Notes: generated from the sequence alone by a model not told the origin. Positions 37,878 to 47,440 are shown, counted from the first letter of the stretch. The stretch: DNA of 64,000 nucleotides from Paenirhizobium naphthalenivorans (GCF_007992095.1 NZ_BJZP01000007.1:62001-126000), one strand, 5' to 3'. A program made the numbers and translations.

Positions 37878-38636
37878 ATGCCATCATCCCAAACCGATGT
37901 CGCCTCCTTGCGCTGGTTCCTTGCGGGTGCGCGCGGCATTTTCTCCCTGCCGGCCTTCATCCTGATGACCTCCTTTGTCGGCTTCAGCGCCTTTGCGCTC
38001 GAATCGGGTATCAGTCGCAGCGAGGCCATGTTCATGACGGCTATGATCTGGGCGTTGCCGGCAAAGATGATCCTGATTGGCATGATGGCGAGCGGCGCCA
38101 ATGTCCTGGCGATGTTTCTGGCGGTCACGCTTTCTTCCATCCGCATGATGCCCATGGTCGCCTCGCTTGTGCCGGAACTGCGCGGCCCTCGCACTCCGAC
38201 CTGGCTTTTGCTGGTCCTGTCGCATTTCGTCGCCATTACGGCCTGGGTCTTTGCCACGGGCTCGCTGAAGAACGTTCCGCGTCCGGCGCGCGTCGCCTAT
38301 TTCGCCGGTTTCGGCCTGACGCTCGTTGCCGCCAACACCATCCTTGTCGGTTTGAGCTACGGATTGGTCGCGACCTTCCCGCCGGCTGTCGCCGGCGTCC
38401 TGTTCTTCCTGACGCCGGTTTATTTCGTCGGTTCCATCTGGGCTTCTGCCCGCCATTCCGTGGTGAGGGTCGCCTTTGTTATCGGCGTCTTGGCAGGGCC
38501 ATTGCTCGCTGTTCTCACCCCCGGAATAGATATCCTGATCGCCGGCATCGGCGGCGGAACGCTTGCCTATCTGATTGACCGCTACGTGATGCGCCGGCGC
38601 GTGTTTACCGGCGCAGGGAAGGGAGATGAGCCATGA
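37878..38636 (+). CDS. azlC: AzlC family branched-chain amino acid exporter, large subunit
   Basis: A 252-aa inner-membrane protein with six or seven helices. It has the AzlC hallmark GARGIFSLPAFILMTSFVGFSAFAL and MIWALPAKMILIGMMASGA, then LSSIRMMPMVASLVPELRG. With AzlD it forms a two-component exporter of branched-chain amino acids or analogues. It overlaps azlD by ATGA, so the two are coupled. Confidence 0.9.
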   Translation: MPSSQTDVASLRWFLAGARGIFSLPAFILMTSFVGFSAFALESGISRSEAMFMTAMIWALPAKMILIGMMASGANVLAMFLAVTLSSIRMMPMVASLVPELRGPRTPTWLLLVLSHFVAITAWVFATGSLKNVPRPARVAYFAGFGLTLVAANTILVGLSYGLVATFPPAVAGVLFFLTPVYFVGSIWASARHSVVRVAFVIGVLAGPLLAVLTPGIDILIAGIGGGTLAYLIDRYVMRRRVFTGAGKGDEP

Positions 38637-38968
38637 CCGCCGCCGATCTCTGGCCCTATGGCGTCATCCTGTTCGCCGGGTGGTTTGCCACCGATCTATG
38701 GCGCTGGCTCGGCGTCCTCGTCGGAAACCGTCTCGCCGAAGGCTCGGAGGCGTTGAGCTGGGTGAGGGCGGTCGCCACCGCGCTGGTCATGGCCGTGACC
38801 GCCAAGCTGATCGTCTTCCCGACTGGAAGCTTGGCCGACTCCCCACTCTGGCTGCGCCTTGGCGCAGCGATCATCGGTTTTGCCGCCTTTCTGGTTAGCG
38901 GCCAGAAGGTTGTGGTTGGTGTGGTTGTGCCACTCGCTTTGCTCTCGTTCGGGCTGGCGATTCTTTGA
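38633..38968 (+). CDS. azlD: AzlD family branched-chain amino acid exporter, small subunit
   Basis: A 111-aa membrane protein with four helices (LWPYGVILFAGWFATDLWRW, VRAVATALVMAVTAKLIVF, LRLGAAIIGFAAFLVSG, VGVVVPLALLSFGLAIL), typical of AzlD. It starts in the azlC stop codon. Confidence 0.88.
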   Translation: MTAADLWPYGVILFAGWFATDLWRWLGVLVGNRLAEGSEALSWVRAVATALVMAVTAKLIVFPTGSLADSPLWLRLGAAIIGFAAFLVSGQKVVVGVVVPLALLSFGLAIL

Positions 38969-39075
38969 CTGCCGCCGCTGTGGGGCAAGGCGCGAGACGC
39001 AATCGAACGCGTGCTGCGATCCCGCCCATGTCATGGTGGTGAGATAAAGTGAATTCGGCAACCACAGGAAATGCC

Positions 39076-39930
39076 ATGTCGTCGTCCAGGCCTTTAGAAG
39101 CCCCCGCCGATGCCGCCGAACGCCGCGCGGTCAAGCCCGTGATCTGCTATCCGAACGGAACGCTGCCGGAGCCTGATATGGATCTGATCGATCGCTTGCG
39201 TACCACGCTGGAGAAGATCGGCGATATCGTGGTGCCGCCGCGCGAGGGCGCGACCTTTTCTGTCCCCAAGGGGCATTTCTTTCGCATTCTGAGTATCGAC
39301 GGTCCCCAGGTCGGCGACCTTAATCTGTGGAACGCCGATGATCTGACCGAACGCTTCTTCAGCGGCAAGACACGGGCGCTGCATGCCACGCATGTGACAA
39401 CCGGAAACCGCCTGTGGAGCACTTTGCCCAATTTGCGTCCGATGGCGACGATCACGCACGACACACTCGGCTGGTACGGTTTCGACGAATTTGGCGGCAG
39501 TGTTCACGACGTGATCGGCACCCGCTGCGATCCCTACACCAGCAGGCTCCTGTCGGGCGGAGATTATCACCATTGCTGCCATTCCAACCTGACCCGCGCG
39601 CTGGCCGGTGCAAAAGGCATGTCATTCGCGGAGGCAGAGCCCTTGGTGCACGACGTGCTGAATGTCTTCATGTGCACGGGGTTTACTGCTGACACGCACC
39701 AGTACTTCATGAAGGCAAGCCCGGTGCGTCCGGGTGACTACATCGAGTTCTTCGCCGAAATCGATCTCTTGGGTGGCCTGTCGGCGTGCCCGGGCGGCGA
39801 TTGCAGCGCCCAGCACTCGAGTGATACCGCCATCTGCTATCCGCTGAAGGTCGAGGTTTTCAGGCCGGACATGGACCTGTTGAAGGACTGGCCATTCCCG
39901 GAGCGCAACGGCTATCGCGATCCGGAGTGA
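39076..39930 (+). CDS. DUF1989 / urea carboxylase-associated family protein
   Basis: A 284-aa soluble protein of the DUF1989 family. Members beside urea carboxylase, including UcaA-like proteins, are thought to act in carbamoyl or carboxyguanidine metabolism. Visible motifs are PPREGATFSVPKGHFFRIL, GPQVGDLNLWNADDLTERF, YHHCCHSNL with TRCDPYTS, and the metal-like cluster GLSACPGGDCSAQHSSD. No urea carboxylase or allophanate hydrolase gene is nearby, so the substrate is open. The ATG at 39076 has AGGA 8 nt upstream; a GTG at 39049 is possible. Confidence 0.85.
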   Translation: MSSSRPLEAPADAAERRAVKPVICYPNGTLPEPDMDLIDRLRTTLEKIGDIVVPPREGATFSVPKGHFFRILSIDGPQVGDLNLWNADDLTERFFSGKTRALHATHVTTGNRLWSTLPNLRPMATITHDTLGWYGFDEFGGSVHDVIGTRCDPYTSRLLSGGDYHHCCHSNLTRALAGAKGMSFAEAEPLVHDVLNVFMCTGFTADTHQYFMKASPVRPGDYIEFFAEIDLLGGLSACPGGDCSAQHSSDTAICYPLKVEVFRPDMDLLKDWPFPERNGYRDPE

Positions 39931-40011
39931 GGTAAGGAGTGGTCACGGTTAAGGGGATTTCGCCGCCTTCCGCGACTCTTGAGTGGTGGGGAAGGCGGGG
40001 CAGGCTCGCGC

Positions 40012-40437
40012 TTAGAGCGCTGCCTTGATCTTCTCTGCGTTGGCCTTCAACACCTCGATGTCTTCCATCTTGCCGGAATGCGGCTTGAGCGGCACACCCT
40101 CGTGGCGCGGGATGACGTGAAAATGCAAGTGGTAGACGGTCTGGCCGGCTGCTGCTTCGTTGAACTGGGCGACGAAAACGCCGTCGGCCTCGAAGGCCTG
40201 CTTGGCGGCGTTGGCGAGTTTCTGTACCACCGGGATCAGCTTGACGAGGACCGCCGGATCGGCGTCGAGCAGGTTGCGCGATCCGGTCTTCGGGATGACC
40301 AGAAGATGTCCGGTCGCCTGGGGCATGACATCCATGAAGGCGAGTGTGTCGTCGTCCTCGTAGAGCTTCACGGACGGGATCTCGCCCTTCAGGATCTTGG
40401 CGAAGATGTTGTTCGGATCATAGGCGGGGCTGGTCAT
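40012..40437 (-). CDS. HIT family nucleotide hydrolase or transferase
   Basis: A 141-aa histidine-triad protein. The active-site motif is YHLHFHVIPRHEG (H-x-H-x-H). The N-terminal SPAYDPNNIFAKILKGEIP and YEDDDTLAFMDVMPQATGHLLVIPK place it in the HinT/PKCI-like branch, which hydrolyses adenosine phosphoramidates. It is the last of a minus-strand run RidA, GDPD, FemAB-like, HIT with short gaps. Confidence 0.93.
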   Translation of the reverse strand: MTSPAYDPNNIFAKILKGEIPSVKLYEDDDTLAFMDVMPQATGHLLVIPKTGSRNLLDADPAVLVKLIPVVQKLANAAKQAFEADGVFVAQFNEAAAGQTVYHLHFHVIPRHEGVPLKPHSGKMEDIEVLKANAEKIKAAL

Positions 40438-40496
40438 AGGGAATCTCCTGAGGTTTGACCGTAGTTAAGGCAGCGGGCGCGCGATGATCAAGCGGC

Positions 40497-41696
40497 CTAT
40501 TCGTCGCTCTCGCCATCGCGTTGCTGCCGTTCGCCGCGGCGGAACGGAGTATGTTCGCCAAGGATCTCGGCCATTTGCTCGACCTCGCGCCGTTCTTGCG
40601 CGAGATAATCGGACACGGCCTGACGCAGGCCTGGGTGGGCAATATAATGCGCTGAATGGGTCGTGACCGGCTGGTAGCCGCGCGCCAGCTTATGTTCGCC
40701 CTGCGCGCCCGCCTCGACCCGCTTCAGTCCGCGCGACAGGGCGAAGTCGATCGCCTGATGATAGCAGACCTCGAAATGCAGATAGGGGTGGTCCTCGATG
40801 CAGCCCCAGTGCCGGCCGTAAAGGGCGTCGGCGCCGATGAAGTTGATTGCGCCGGCCACATAGCGTCCCTCGCGTCTGGCCATCACCAGCAAAATGTCGT
40901 CGGCCATGCGCTCGCCGATCAGCGAGTAGAAGTCCCGGGTCAGATAGGGTTTGCCCCATTTGCGGCTGCCGGTGTCCATATAGAAGGCGAAGAACTGGTC
41001 CCAGATGTCCTCCGTGAGGTCGGAGCCGGTCAGCCAGTCAATCGAGATACCGTTCTCCAGCGCCGCGCGGCGTTCCTTTTTCAGCGCCTTGCGCTTGCGC
41101 GAGGCGAGCGTGTCGAGGAAATCGTCGTGATCGCGGTATCCGGGATTGAGGAAATGGAACTGCTGGTCGGTGCGATGCAGATAACCGCCGGCGGCAAAGG
41201 CTGGCAACTCGTCCTGCGGCAGGAAGGTGACATGCGCGGAAGACACGCCGAGTTCGTCGGTCACCTGGCGCAGGCCTGCCGCGAGCAATGGCCTGATCTT
41301 CTCAGGATCATGGCCCTGCGCCACCATCAATCTCGGCCCCGTTGCAGGGGTGAACGGGAAGGCGCTCTGCAGTTTCGGATAGTAACGCCCGCCGGCCCGC
41401 TCGAAGGCGTCGGCCCAGCCCTGGTCGAAAACATATTCGCCGCGGCTATGGCTCTTCAGGTAGCAGGGAATAGCGCCGAGCAATTCGCCGGCGTCGTTTT
41501 CGAGTAGAAGATGATGACCGAGCCAGCCGCTCTCGGCCACGGCCGAGCCCGAGTCCTCAAGGGATGACAGGAAGGCGTGCGAGGCGAACGGATTGTAGCC
41601 GTCCGCGCCGCGGCTGCCTCCACCAAGCATGGCCCAGCGTCCAGGAGCAATCTGGCAAAAGGATCCTTCAATCCGGATCGTCATGTCTCCCGGCAT
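40497..41696 (-). CDS. FemAB/GNAT-like acyltransferase (DUF482)
   Basis: A 399-aa protein with the FemAB/GNAT-like fold of the family once called peptidoglycan biosynthesis DUF482. Family traits are FASHAFLSSLEDSGS, LLENDAGELLGAIPCYLKSHS, GEYVFDQGWADAFERAGG, YYPKLQSAFPFTPATGPRL, TFLPQDELPAF, and the C-terminal AGAQGEHKLARGYQPVTTHS. The acceptor is unknown and a direct link to peptidoglycan is unproven. Start choice: ATG 41696 (GAGAG upstream) against 41726, which would overlap the GDPD gene, or 41684. Confidence 0.82.
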   Translation of the reverse strand: MPGDMTIRIEGSFCQIAPGRWAMLGGGSRGADGYNPFASHAFLSSLEDSGSAVAESGWLGHHLLLENDAGELLGAIPCYLKSHSRGEYVFDQGWADAFERAGGRYYPKLQSAFPFTPATGPRLMVAQGHDPEKIRPLLAAGLRQVTDELGVSSAHVTFLPQDELPAFAAGGYLHRTDQQFHFLNPGYRDHDDFLDTLASRKRKALKKERRAALENGISIDWLTGSDLTEDIWDQFFAFYMDTGSRKWGKPYLTRDFYSLIGERMADDILLVMARREGRYVAGAINFIGADALYGRHWGCIEDHPYLHFEVCYHQAIDFALSRGLKRVEAGAQGEHKLARGYQPVTTHSAHYIAHPGLRQAVSDYLAQERREVEQMAEILGEHTPFRRGERQQRDGESDE

Positions 41697-41706
41697 ACTG
41701 CTCTCG

Positions 41707-42435
41707 TTATACGCTGGCGACCTCACGGGGGTCGAAACCCTCGAAGGTCATCTGGTCCGCATAAGTATAGGTATGCGCACGCATGGTTTCATCCCTGACC
41801 GTCCAGGTAATCACCGGAATTCCGCGTTCCCGCTGCGCCGTAACGAAGCTGTTGGGAAGGTGCGGTACGCAGTAGGAGATGAAATCAAGGCCAAGCTGCA
41901 TCGCCTCCTCATGCGCGGTGAACTGCTCCGGCTTGACGCCTTCAGCCGTCAGACCGACGGGGTAAGGGCAATTCAGTGCCTTAAGCTGCCGCAGCAGCCA
42001 ATAGTCGAAGCTCATCAGCGCCACCTTGCCCTGATAGCCTTCCAGCACCTCGAGCACGGCTTCGGCAAGGCCGTCGTCCTGTTCGGCATTGATGCCCTTG
42101 AGTTCGATCACCAGCGGCACCTGTCCTTTGACCAGTGCGAGCACCTTCTTGAGCGTCGGGATTTTGTCGCCGGTGCCACCGATGGAGAGCAGGCCAAGTT
42201 CGCCGGCGGTGCGCTCGCGTACTTCGCCGGCAATGCCGCACAGACGCTGCAGGTCATGGTCATGGAACACCATCGGTACGCTGTCGGACGAAAGCTGGAT
42301 GTCGCATTCGATGGCAAATCCGGCGTCTATGGCTCGCTGGAAGGCAGAGAGCGTGTTCTCCCATACCGTTTTGTTCATGTCGTGGAAGCCACGATGGGCG
42401 ACCGGACGATCCTTGATCCAACTGGCGTCGCTCAC
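41707..42435 (-). CDS. glycerophosphodiester phosphodiesterase
   Basis: A 242-aa cytoplasmic GDPD TIM-barrel enzyme (no signal peptide) hydrolysing glycerophosphodiesters to glycerol 3-phosphate and alcohol. The catalytic region HRGFHDMNKTVWENTLSAF, IECDIQLSSDSVPMVFHDHDL and VIELKG supply the metal-binding Glu/Asp and the two histidines. It starts at GTG 42435, overlapping the RidA stop (GTGA). Confidence 0.9.
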   Translation of the reverse strand: MSDASWIKDRPVAHRGFHDMNKTVWENTLSAFQRAIDAGFAIECDIQLSSDSVPMVFHDHDLQRLCGIAGEVRERTAGELGLLSIGGTGDKIPTLKKVLALVKGQVPLVIELKGINAEQDDGLAEAVLEVLEGYQGKVALMSFDYWLLRQLKALNCPYPVGLTAEGVKPEQFTAHEEAMQLGLDFISYCVPHLPNSFVTAQRERGIPVITWTVRDETMRAHTYTYADQMTFEGFDPREVASV

Positions 42436-42902
42436 AGGCTGATCTCCAGGATGGCATCGATCTCGACCGAGGCGTTGAGCGGAAGCGCGGCCATGCCGAC
42501 GGCAGCGCGCGCATGCTTGCCGGCATCTCCGAGAACGCCGGCGATCAGGTTCGAGGCGCCATTGATGACCAAGTGTTGTTCGGTGAAGCCGGGAGCCGAG
42601 GCGACAAAGCCGTTGAGCTTGATGACGCGCGCGATCCGGCCGAGATCGCCGGCAAGGGCGGACTTGGCCTGGGCAAGGATATTGATGGCGCAGAGTTCTG
42701 CGGCGCGCTGGGCATCGGCCAGGGCGACGTCCGTACCGACGAGCCCGGTGACGGCGATCTTGCCGCCTTCGATCGGCAACTGGCCGGACAGATAGAGAAG
42801 GTTACCGCTGATCACGTAAGGGACATAATTGGCGGCGGGTGCTGCCGCTTCCGGCAGGGTGATACCCATGGTCTTGAGGCGGCCGTCTATCGTATCGGAC
42901 AT
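42432..42902 (-). CDS. RidA family enamine/imine deaminase-like protein
   Basis: A 156-aa YjgF/YER057c/UK114 protein. Conserved parts are ISGNLLYLSGQLPIEGGKI, QRAAELCAINILAQAKSALAGDL, and HARAAVGMAALPLNASVEID. The catalytic arginine of RidA proper is in the C-terminal R-x-A-V-G-M segment, which suits the imine-deaminase or closely related subgroup. It is the first gene of the minus-strand run and overlaps GDPD. Confidence 0.88.
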   Translation of the reverse strand: MSDTIDGRLKTMGITLPEAAAPAANYVPYVISGNLLYLSGQLPIEGGKIAVTGLVGTDVALADAQRAAELCAINILAQAKSALAGDLGRIARVIKLNGFVASAPGFTEQHLVINGASNLIAGVLGDAGKHARAAVGMAALPLNASVEIDAILEISL

Positions 42903-43020
42903 GTGCGTTTCCCGGTCTGCATAAAATAATTGAGAGAATCTTGTTGCGACCAAAAGCTTGTCTCGCTTTTGCCGGAACTGTTCTTATAACATCGCGGCCA
43001 TGTGCAACAGGAGGATGTCG

Positions 43021-43845
43021 ATGTTTCGTTCGAGCTTAGCCGTGCTTTTGGTAGCCGGTGGCGCCGTCGGCCTGACGGCCGCCACTGCCAATGCGGCGGC
43101 AGCCGGCGGTCTCGTTCCGCATAGGGCGGTCTACGACATCCAGCTCGAACGCGCCTCCGAACGATCCGGCATCGAGGGCATGCATGGTCGCATGGTCTAC
43201 GAGTTCAGCGGTTCGAAATGTGACGGCTACACGACGAATTTCCGCTTTGTCACCCGCATCGACACCGGCGAGCAGGTTCGCGTTACGGATCAGCAGAGCA
43301 TGACCTTCGAGGATCTGGTCGCTGGCAAGTTCCGCTTCGAAACCAAGTCCTTTACCGATGACAAGATGGACAAGGACGTGAGCGGGGCGGCAGCCGACGA
43401 AAACGGCAAGGTCAAGATCGAGATCGAGGAGCCGACACCGCGGGCGGTCGAACTGGCCGACAGCCGTTTCCCGGCCGAGCACATGCTGGAATTGATCGAC
43501 AATGCGCGCAATGGCAAGGCGCTGTTCGAGGCCCGCATCTTCGATGGCTCGGAAGACGGCGACAAGAGCTATCTGACGACGACCGTCGTTGGTCCGTCGC
43601 ACAAGCCGACTGCTGTCGAGGCGGCGGACAAGTCCGTGGGTCTCCTTGCGGGAGAGGCCTATTGGCCGGTATCGATCGCCTATTTTGACGAGAAGGCGAC
43701 AGGCGACGTCCTCCCGATCTACACCCAGTCCTTCAAGCTTTACGAGAATGGTGTCTCCCGCGATTTGACGCTCGACTACGGGGATTTCGTGCTGACAGGT
43801 AAACTGACGAAGCTGGAGGTGCTTGGTTCGGGCGACTGCCGCTGA
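43021..43845 (+). CDS. eipB: cell envelope integrity protein EipB (DUF1849)
   Basis: A 274-aa periplasmic protein with a Sec signal peptide (SLAVLLVAGGAVGLTAATANA) and the DUF1849 beta-spiral domain. Characteristic stretches are LVPHRAVYDIQLERASERSGI, YTTNFRFVTRIDTGEQVRVTD and AYWPVSIAYFDE. In Brucella EipB a disulfide joins two conserved cysteines near the N-terminus and the C-terminus; here Cys67 and Cys273 (SGSKCDG and GSGDCR at the end) are in the same places. EipB maintains envelope integrity and stress resistance. The ATG at 43021 is preceded by AGGAGG. Confidence 0.9.
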   Translation: MFRSSLAVLLVAGGAVGLTAATANAAAAGGLVPHRAVYDIQLERASERSGIEGMHGRMVYEFSGSKCDGYTTNFRFVTRIDTGEQVRVTDQQSMTFEDLVAGKFRFETKSFTDDKMDKDVSGAAADENGKVKIEIEEPTPRAVELADSRFPAEHMLELIDNARNGKALFEARIFDGSEDGDKSYLTTTVVGPSHKPTAVEAADKSVGLLAGEAYWPVSIAYFDEKATGDVLPIYTQSFKLYENGVSRDLTLDYGDFVLTGKLTKLEVLGSGDCR

Positions 43846-43890
43846 AAACAACGAGGCGGTCGGCTGAAACCAGATTTTGGCCGAAATTCC

Positions 43891-43917
43891 CTTGATTTCC
43901 CTTGGAAGTCGCTATAT
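43891..43917 (+). promoter_or_regulatory. promoter of rpsB
   Basis: CTTGAT (43891-43896), a 15-nt spacer (17 in the consensus) and CTATAT (43912-43917). The transcript would have a leader of about 120 nt before the rpsB ATG. Confidence 0.5.
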
Positions 43918-44043
43918 GGCCAGCCTCATTCCACACGCGAGGCTTGGGATCGACCGGGAGAAATCCGGGAGGTTCCGCCGGTGGTATCCTCGAAAGAGGT
44001 GCTGTTTGTCTCGCGGGGGTTAAACCGGAAAAGGAGAAAAGGC

Positions 44044-44811
44044 ATGGCATTGCCTGATTTTAGCATGCGTCAGCTTCTGGAAGCTGGCGTTCACTTCGGC
44101 CACCAGACGCACCGCTGGAACCCGAAGATGAAGCCGTACATCTTCGGCGATCGTAACAATATTCACATCATTGACCTGGCTCAGACCGTTCCGATGCTGT
44201 CGCGCGCCCTTCAGGTCGTGTCTGACACCGTCGCCCGTGGCGGCCGCGTGCTCTTCGTTGGCACCAAGCGTCAGGCTTCCGAACTGATCGCCGATTCGGC
44301 GAAGCGTTCGGCCCAGTACTATGTCAACTCGCGCTGGCTCGGCGGCATGATGACGAACTGGAAGACGATCTCGAATTCGATCCAGCGCCTGCGCAAGCTC
44401 GATGAGATCCTGAACTCGGAAGCCTCTGGCTTCACCAAGAAGGAGCGCCTGAACCTCGAGCGTGAACGCGAGAAGCTGGACAAGGCTCTCGGCGGTATCC
44501 GTGACATGGGCGGCACCCCGGACCTGATGTTCATCATCGACACCAACAAGGAAAAGATCGCGATCGACGAAGCCAAGCGCCTCGGCATCCCGGTCGTCGC
44601 CATCATCGATTCGAACTGCGATCCGGACCTGATCGACTATCCGATCCCGGGTAACGACGATGCCTCGCGCGCCATCTCGCTTTACTGCGACCTGATCGCC
44701 CGCGCCGCCATCGACGGTATCGCACGCCAGCAGGGCGCTTCGGGCCGTGACATCGGCGCCTCGGCCGAAGCTCCGGTCGAGCCGGCGCTTGCAGAAGAAG
44801 CCGGCGCCTAA
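44044..44811 (+). CDS. rpsB: 30S ribosomal protein S2
   Basis: A 255-aa S2 protein. It starts [19 protein letters not shown], with [19 protein letters not shown] and the signature [21 protein letters not shown] near residues 80-100. The helical coiled insertion (about residues 118-155) and the C-terminal [15 protein letters not shown] are normal. It starts the conserved cluster with tsf downstream. In other bacteria S2 represses its own mRNA through the leader; a leader of suitable length is present but I cannot fold it to a known class. Confidence 0.97.
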   Translation: MALPDFSMRQLLEAGVHFGHQTHRWNPKMKPYIFGDRNNIHIIDLAQTVPMLSRALQVVSDTVARGGRVLFVGTKRQASELIADSAKRSAQYYVNSRWLGGMMTNWKTISNSIQRLRKLDEILNSEASGFTKKERLNLEREREKLDKALGGIRDMGGTPDLMFIIDTNKEKIAIDEAKRLGIPVVAIIDSNCDPDLIDYPIPGNDDASRAISLYCDLIARAAIDGIARQQGASGRDIGASAEAPVEPALAEEAGA

Positions 44812-45075
44812 GGGTGCCGCACGGCTGGGCCTTTGGCCCGGCCGGTTTTCCCGATTGGGATCGGCCGCCTGGAGGCCTTGAGCTTCCCGGCGGCCTTGCC
44901 CCCTTGATGCTCGGCCGCCCAGGCTTGCCGGGTCAACAAGGCGGCAGATCGTTTTTCGTGATGGCTTTGCTTCATCACGCTGTCACATTTCCGGGTACAT
45001 TTCGTCCCCCAAACAGGGTGCAGTCCAGGCATCCCGCGGATGACTGGCACCGCCTGAACAGACAAGAGGCACACA

Positions 45076-46002
45076 ATGGCTGAAATCACTGCAGCACTGG
45101 TTAAGGAACTGCGCGAAAAGTCCGGCGCAGGCATGATGGACTGCAAGAAGGCGCTCACCGAGAACGACGGTGACATCGAAGCCGCGATCGACTGGCTGCG
45201 CGCCAAGGGCATCGCCAAGGCCGACAAGAAGTCTGGCCGTACCGCTGCTGAAGGCCTCATCGGCATTGCCAGCGCCGGCCACAAGGCCGTCGTCGTCGAA
45301 GTCAACTCCGAAACCGACTTCGTTGCCCGCAACGACGCCTTCCAGGATCTCGTCCGTGGCGTTGCTTCTGTTGCGCTGACCACCGACGGTTCGGTTGATG
45401 CGATCTCCGCCGCCACCTACCCGGCTTCGGGCAAGTCGGTTGCCGACACCATCAAGGACGCAATCGCCACCATCGGCGAGAACATGTCCCTGCGTCGTGC
45501 CGCTCTGCTGGAGGTCGACCACGGTGTCGTCGCGACCTATGTCCACAACGCCGCCGGCGACGGACTTGGCAAGCTCGGCGTTCTGGTTGCGCTGAAGTCG
45601 GTTGGTGACAAGGAAGTCCTGACCTCTATCGGCAAGCAGGTCGCCATGCATATCGCTGCGACCAACCCGCTCGCCATCCGTTCGGAAGAAGTTGACGCAG
45701 CTGTCGCCGAGCGCGAACGCAACGTGTTCATCGAGCAGTCACGCGCTTCCGGCAAGCCGGACGCCATCATCGAGAAGATGGTCGAAGGCCGCATGCGCAA
45801 GTTCTTCGAAGAGGTCGCGCTGCTGTCGCAGGCATTCGTCATGAACCCTGACATCACCGTAGGTCAGGCCGTCAAGGACGCTGAAAAGCTCGCCGGCGCG
45901 TCGATCGAAGTAACCGGCATGGCACGCCTCCTGCTCGGTGAAGGCATCGAAAAGGAAGAGAGCGATTTCGCTGCCGAAGTTGCGGCTGTCGCCAAAAGCT
46001 GA
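45076..46002 (+). CDS. tsf: elongation factor Ts
   Basis: A 308-aa nucleotide-exchange factor for EF-Tu. It begins [20 protein letters not shown], with the invariant motif [20 protein letters not shown] and the coil domain with TDFVARND. The length is normal. It follows rpsB after 264 bases, in which a GC-rich imperfect stem (about 44825-44846) lies. Its ATG is preceded by AGAGGCAC. Confidence 0.97.
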   Translation: MAEITAALVKELREKSGAGMMDCKKALTENDGDIEAAIDWLRAKGIAKADKKSGRTAAEGLIGIASAGHKAVVVEVNSETDFVARNDAFQDLVRGVASVALTTDGSVDAISAATYPASGKSVADTIKDAIATIGENMSLRRAALLEVDHGVVATYVHNAAGDGLGKLGVLVALKSVGDKEVLTSIGKQVAMHIAATNPLAIRSEEVDAAVAERERNVFIEQSRASGKPDAIIEKMVEGRMRKFFEEVALLSQAFVMNPDITVGQAVKDAEKLAGASIEVTGMARLLLGEGIEKEESDFAAEVAAVAKS

Positions 46003-46103
46003 TCGTTCTTTCATCGAACGACCTTGTTAGGGAAAAGTCGGGGCATCGCGTGACAACGCGGTGCCCTTCGTGTATCCGGCTTCAGAATTATCGAGGATAC
46101 AGC

Positions 46104-46826
46104 ATGACTTCCAAGCCACTCTATAAACGCGTCCTTCTCAAAGCCTCCGGCGAAGCCCTGATGGGCGGTCAGGGCTTCGGCATCGACGTTGCGGTCGCCG
46201 ATCGGATCGCCAGCGATATCGCCGAAGCACGGGCGATGGGCGTGGAGGTTGGAGTCGTGGTTGGCGGCGGTAACATCTTCCGCGGCGTGGCCGTCGCCTC
46301 CAAGGGCGGCGACCGCGTGACCGGCGATCACATGGGCATGCTGGCGACCGTCATTAATGCGCTGGCGCTCGCGACGTCATTGCGCAAGCTCGACATTGAC
46401 ACCGTTGTGCTGTCGGCCATCGCCATGCCGGAGATCTGCGAGAGCTTCACCCAGTTGCGTACCCTCCACCATCTGGAACAGGGTCGCGTGGTGATTTTCG
46501 CTGGTGGCACCGGCAATCCGTTCTTCACAACCGATTCCGCCGCGGCATTGCGCGCCGCCGAGATTGGCGCCGAGGCCATCTTCAAGGGCACTCAGGTCGA
46601 TGGTATCTATTCGGCCGACCCGAAGAAGGATCCGACGGCCACACGTTTCGACCATCTCACCCATAGCGAGGTGCTGGAGAAGGGGCTGGCTGTGATGGAT
46701 GTCGCGGCCGTGGCTTTGGCGCGCGAAAATTCCATCCCGATCATCGTCTTCTCTATTCACGAGAAGGGCGGGTTCGGCGAAATCCTTTCGGGCGGTGGTT
46801 GCAAGACCATCGTCAGCGACAATTGA
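46104..46826 (+). CDS. pyrH: UMP kinase
   Basis: A 240-aa uridylate kinase of the amino-acid-kinase fold. It has KRVLLKASGEALMG, the glycine-rich VGVVVGGGNIFRG, and VIFAGGTGNPFFTTDSAAALRA, with the aspartate in KGTQVDGIYSADPKKDP. The ATG at 46104 follows GAGGATACAGC. It makes UDP for RNA, DNA and cell-envelope nucleotide sugars. Confidence 0.97.
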   Translation: MTSKPLYKRVLLKASGEALMGGQGFGIDVAVADRIASDIAEARAMGVEVGVVVGGGNIFRGVAVASKGGDRVTGDHMGMLATVINALALATSLRKLDIDTVVLSAIAMPEICESFTQLRTLHHLEQGRVVIFAGGTGNPFFTTDSAAALRAAEIGAEAIFKGTQVDGIYSADPKKDPTATRFDHLTHSEVLEKGLAVMDVAAVALARENSIPIIVFSIHEKGGFGEILSGGGCKTIVSDN

Positions 46827-46879
46827 GGGCAGGCGACCGGCGCATCGGTCTGTAGTCCGGACACAAAGAGGAGTTCATC

Positions 46880-47440
46880 ATGAGCGAAGGTATCGATCTC
46901 AACGACGTCAAGCGCCGCATGGATGGCGCGATCAATGCGTTCAAGCATGACATCGCGTCGCTGCGCACCGGCCGTGCGTCCGCCAATATTCTCGATCCCG
47001 TAACTGTTGAGGCCTACGGTTCGCGGATGCCGCTGAACCAGGTCGCCAATGTCACCGTGCCGGAACCGCGTATGCTGGGCATTTCTGTCTGGGACAAGTC
47101 GATGGTCAACGCCGTCGATCGCGCCATCCGCGAAGCCAATCTAGGCCTCAACCCGATCGTCGACGGCCAGAACCTGCGCATCCCGCTGCCGGAACTGAAC
47201 GAAGAGCGCCGCAAGTCGCTGGTCAAGATCGCCCACGAATATGCCGAAAAGGCCAAGGTGGCGATTCGCCATGTTCGCCGTGACGGCATGGACGGCCTTA
47301 AAAAGGCCGAGAAAGACGGCGTAATCGGTCAGGACGAAAGCCGCGCCACTTCCGAGAAGGTGCAAAAGATGACCGACGACACGATTTCCGATATCGACCG
47401 CTTGCTCGTCGAGAAGGAAAAGGAAATCATGCAGATCTAG
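46880..47440 (+). CDS. frr: ribosome recycling factor
   Basis: A 186-aa two-domain factor that splits post-termination ribosomes with EF-G. It has [26 protein letters not shown] in pieces: [20 protein letters not shown] and [20 protein letters not shown] are the diagnostic segments. It lies 53 bases after pyrH and is preceded by AGAGGAG. Confidence 0.97.
   Translation: MSEGIDLNDVKRRMDGAINAFKHDIASLRTGRASANILDPVTVEAYGSRMPLNQVANVTVPEPRMLGISVWDKSMVNAVDRAIREANLGLNPIVDGQNLRIPLPELNEERRKSLVKIAHEYAEKAKVAIRHVRRDGMDGLKKAEKDGVIGQDESRATSEKVQKMTDDTISDIDRLLVEKEKEIMQI

Noticed and set aside
42958-43020. Upstream in-frame starts of eipB
   Set aside because: The AGGAGG directly before ATG 43021 and the signal peptide favour the later start.
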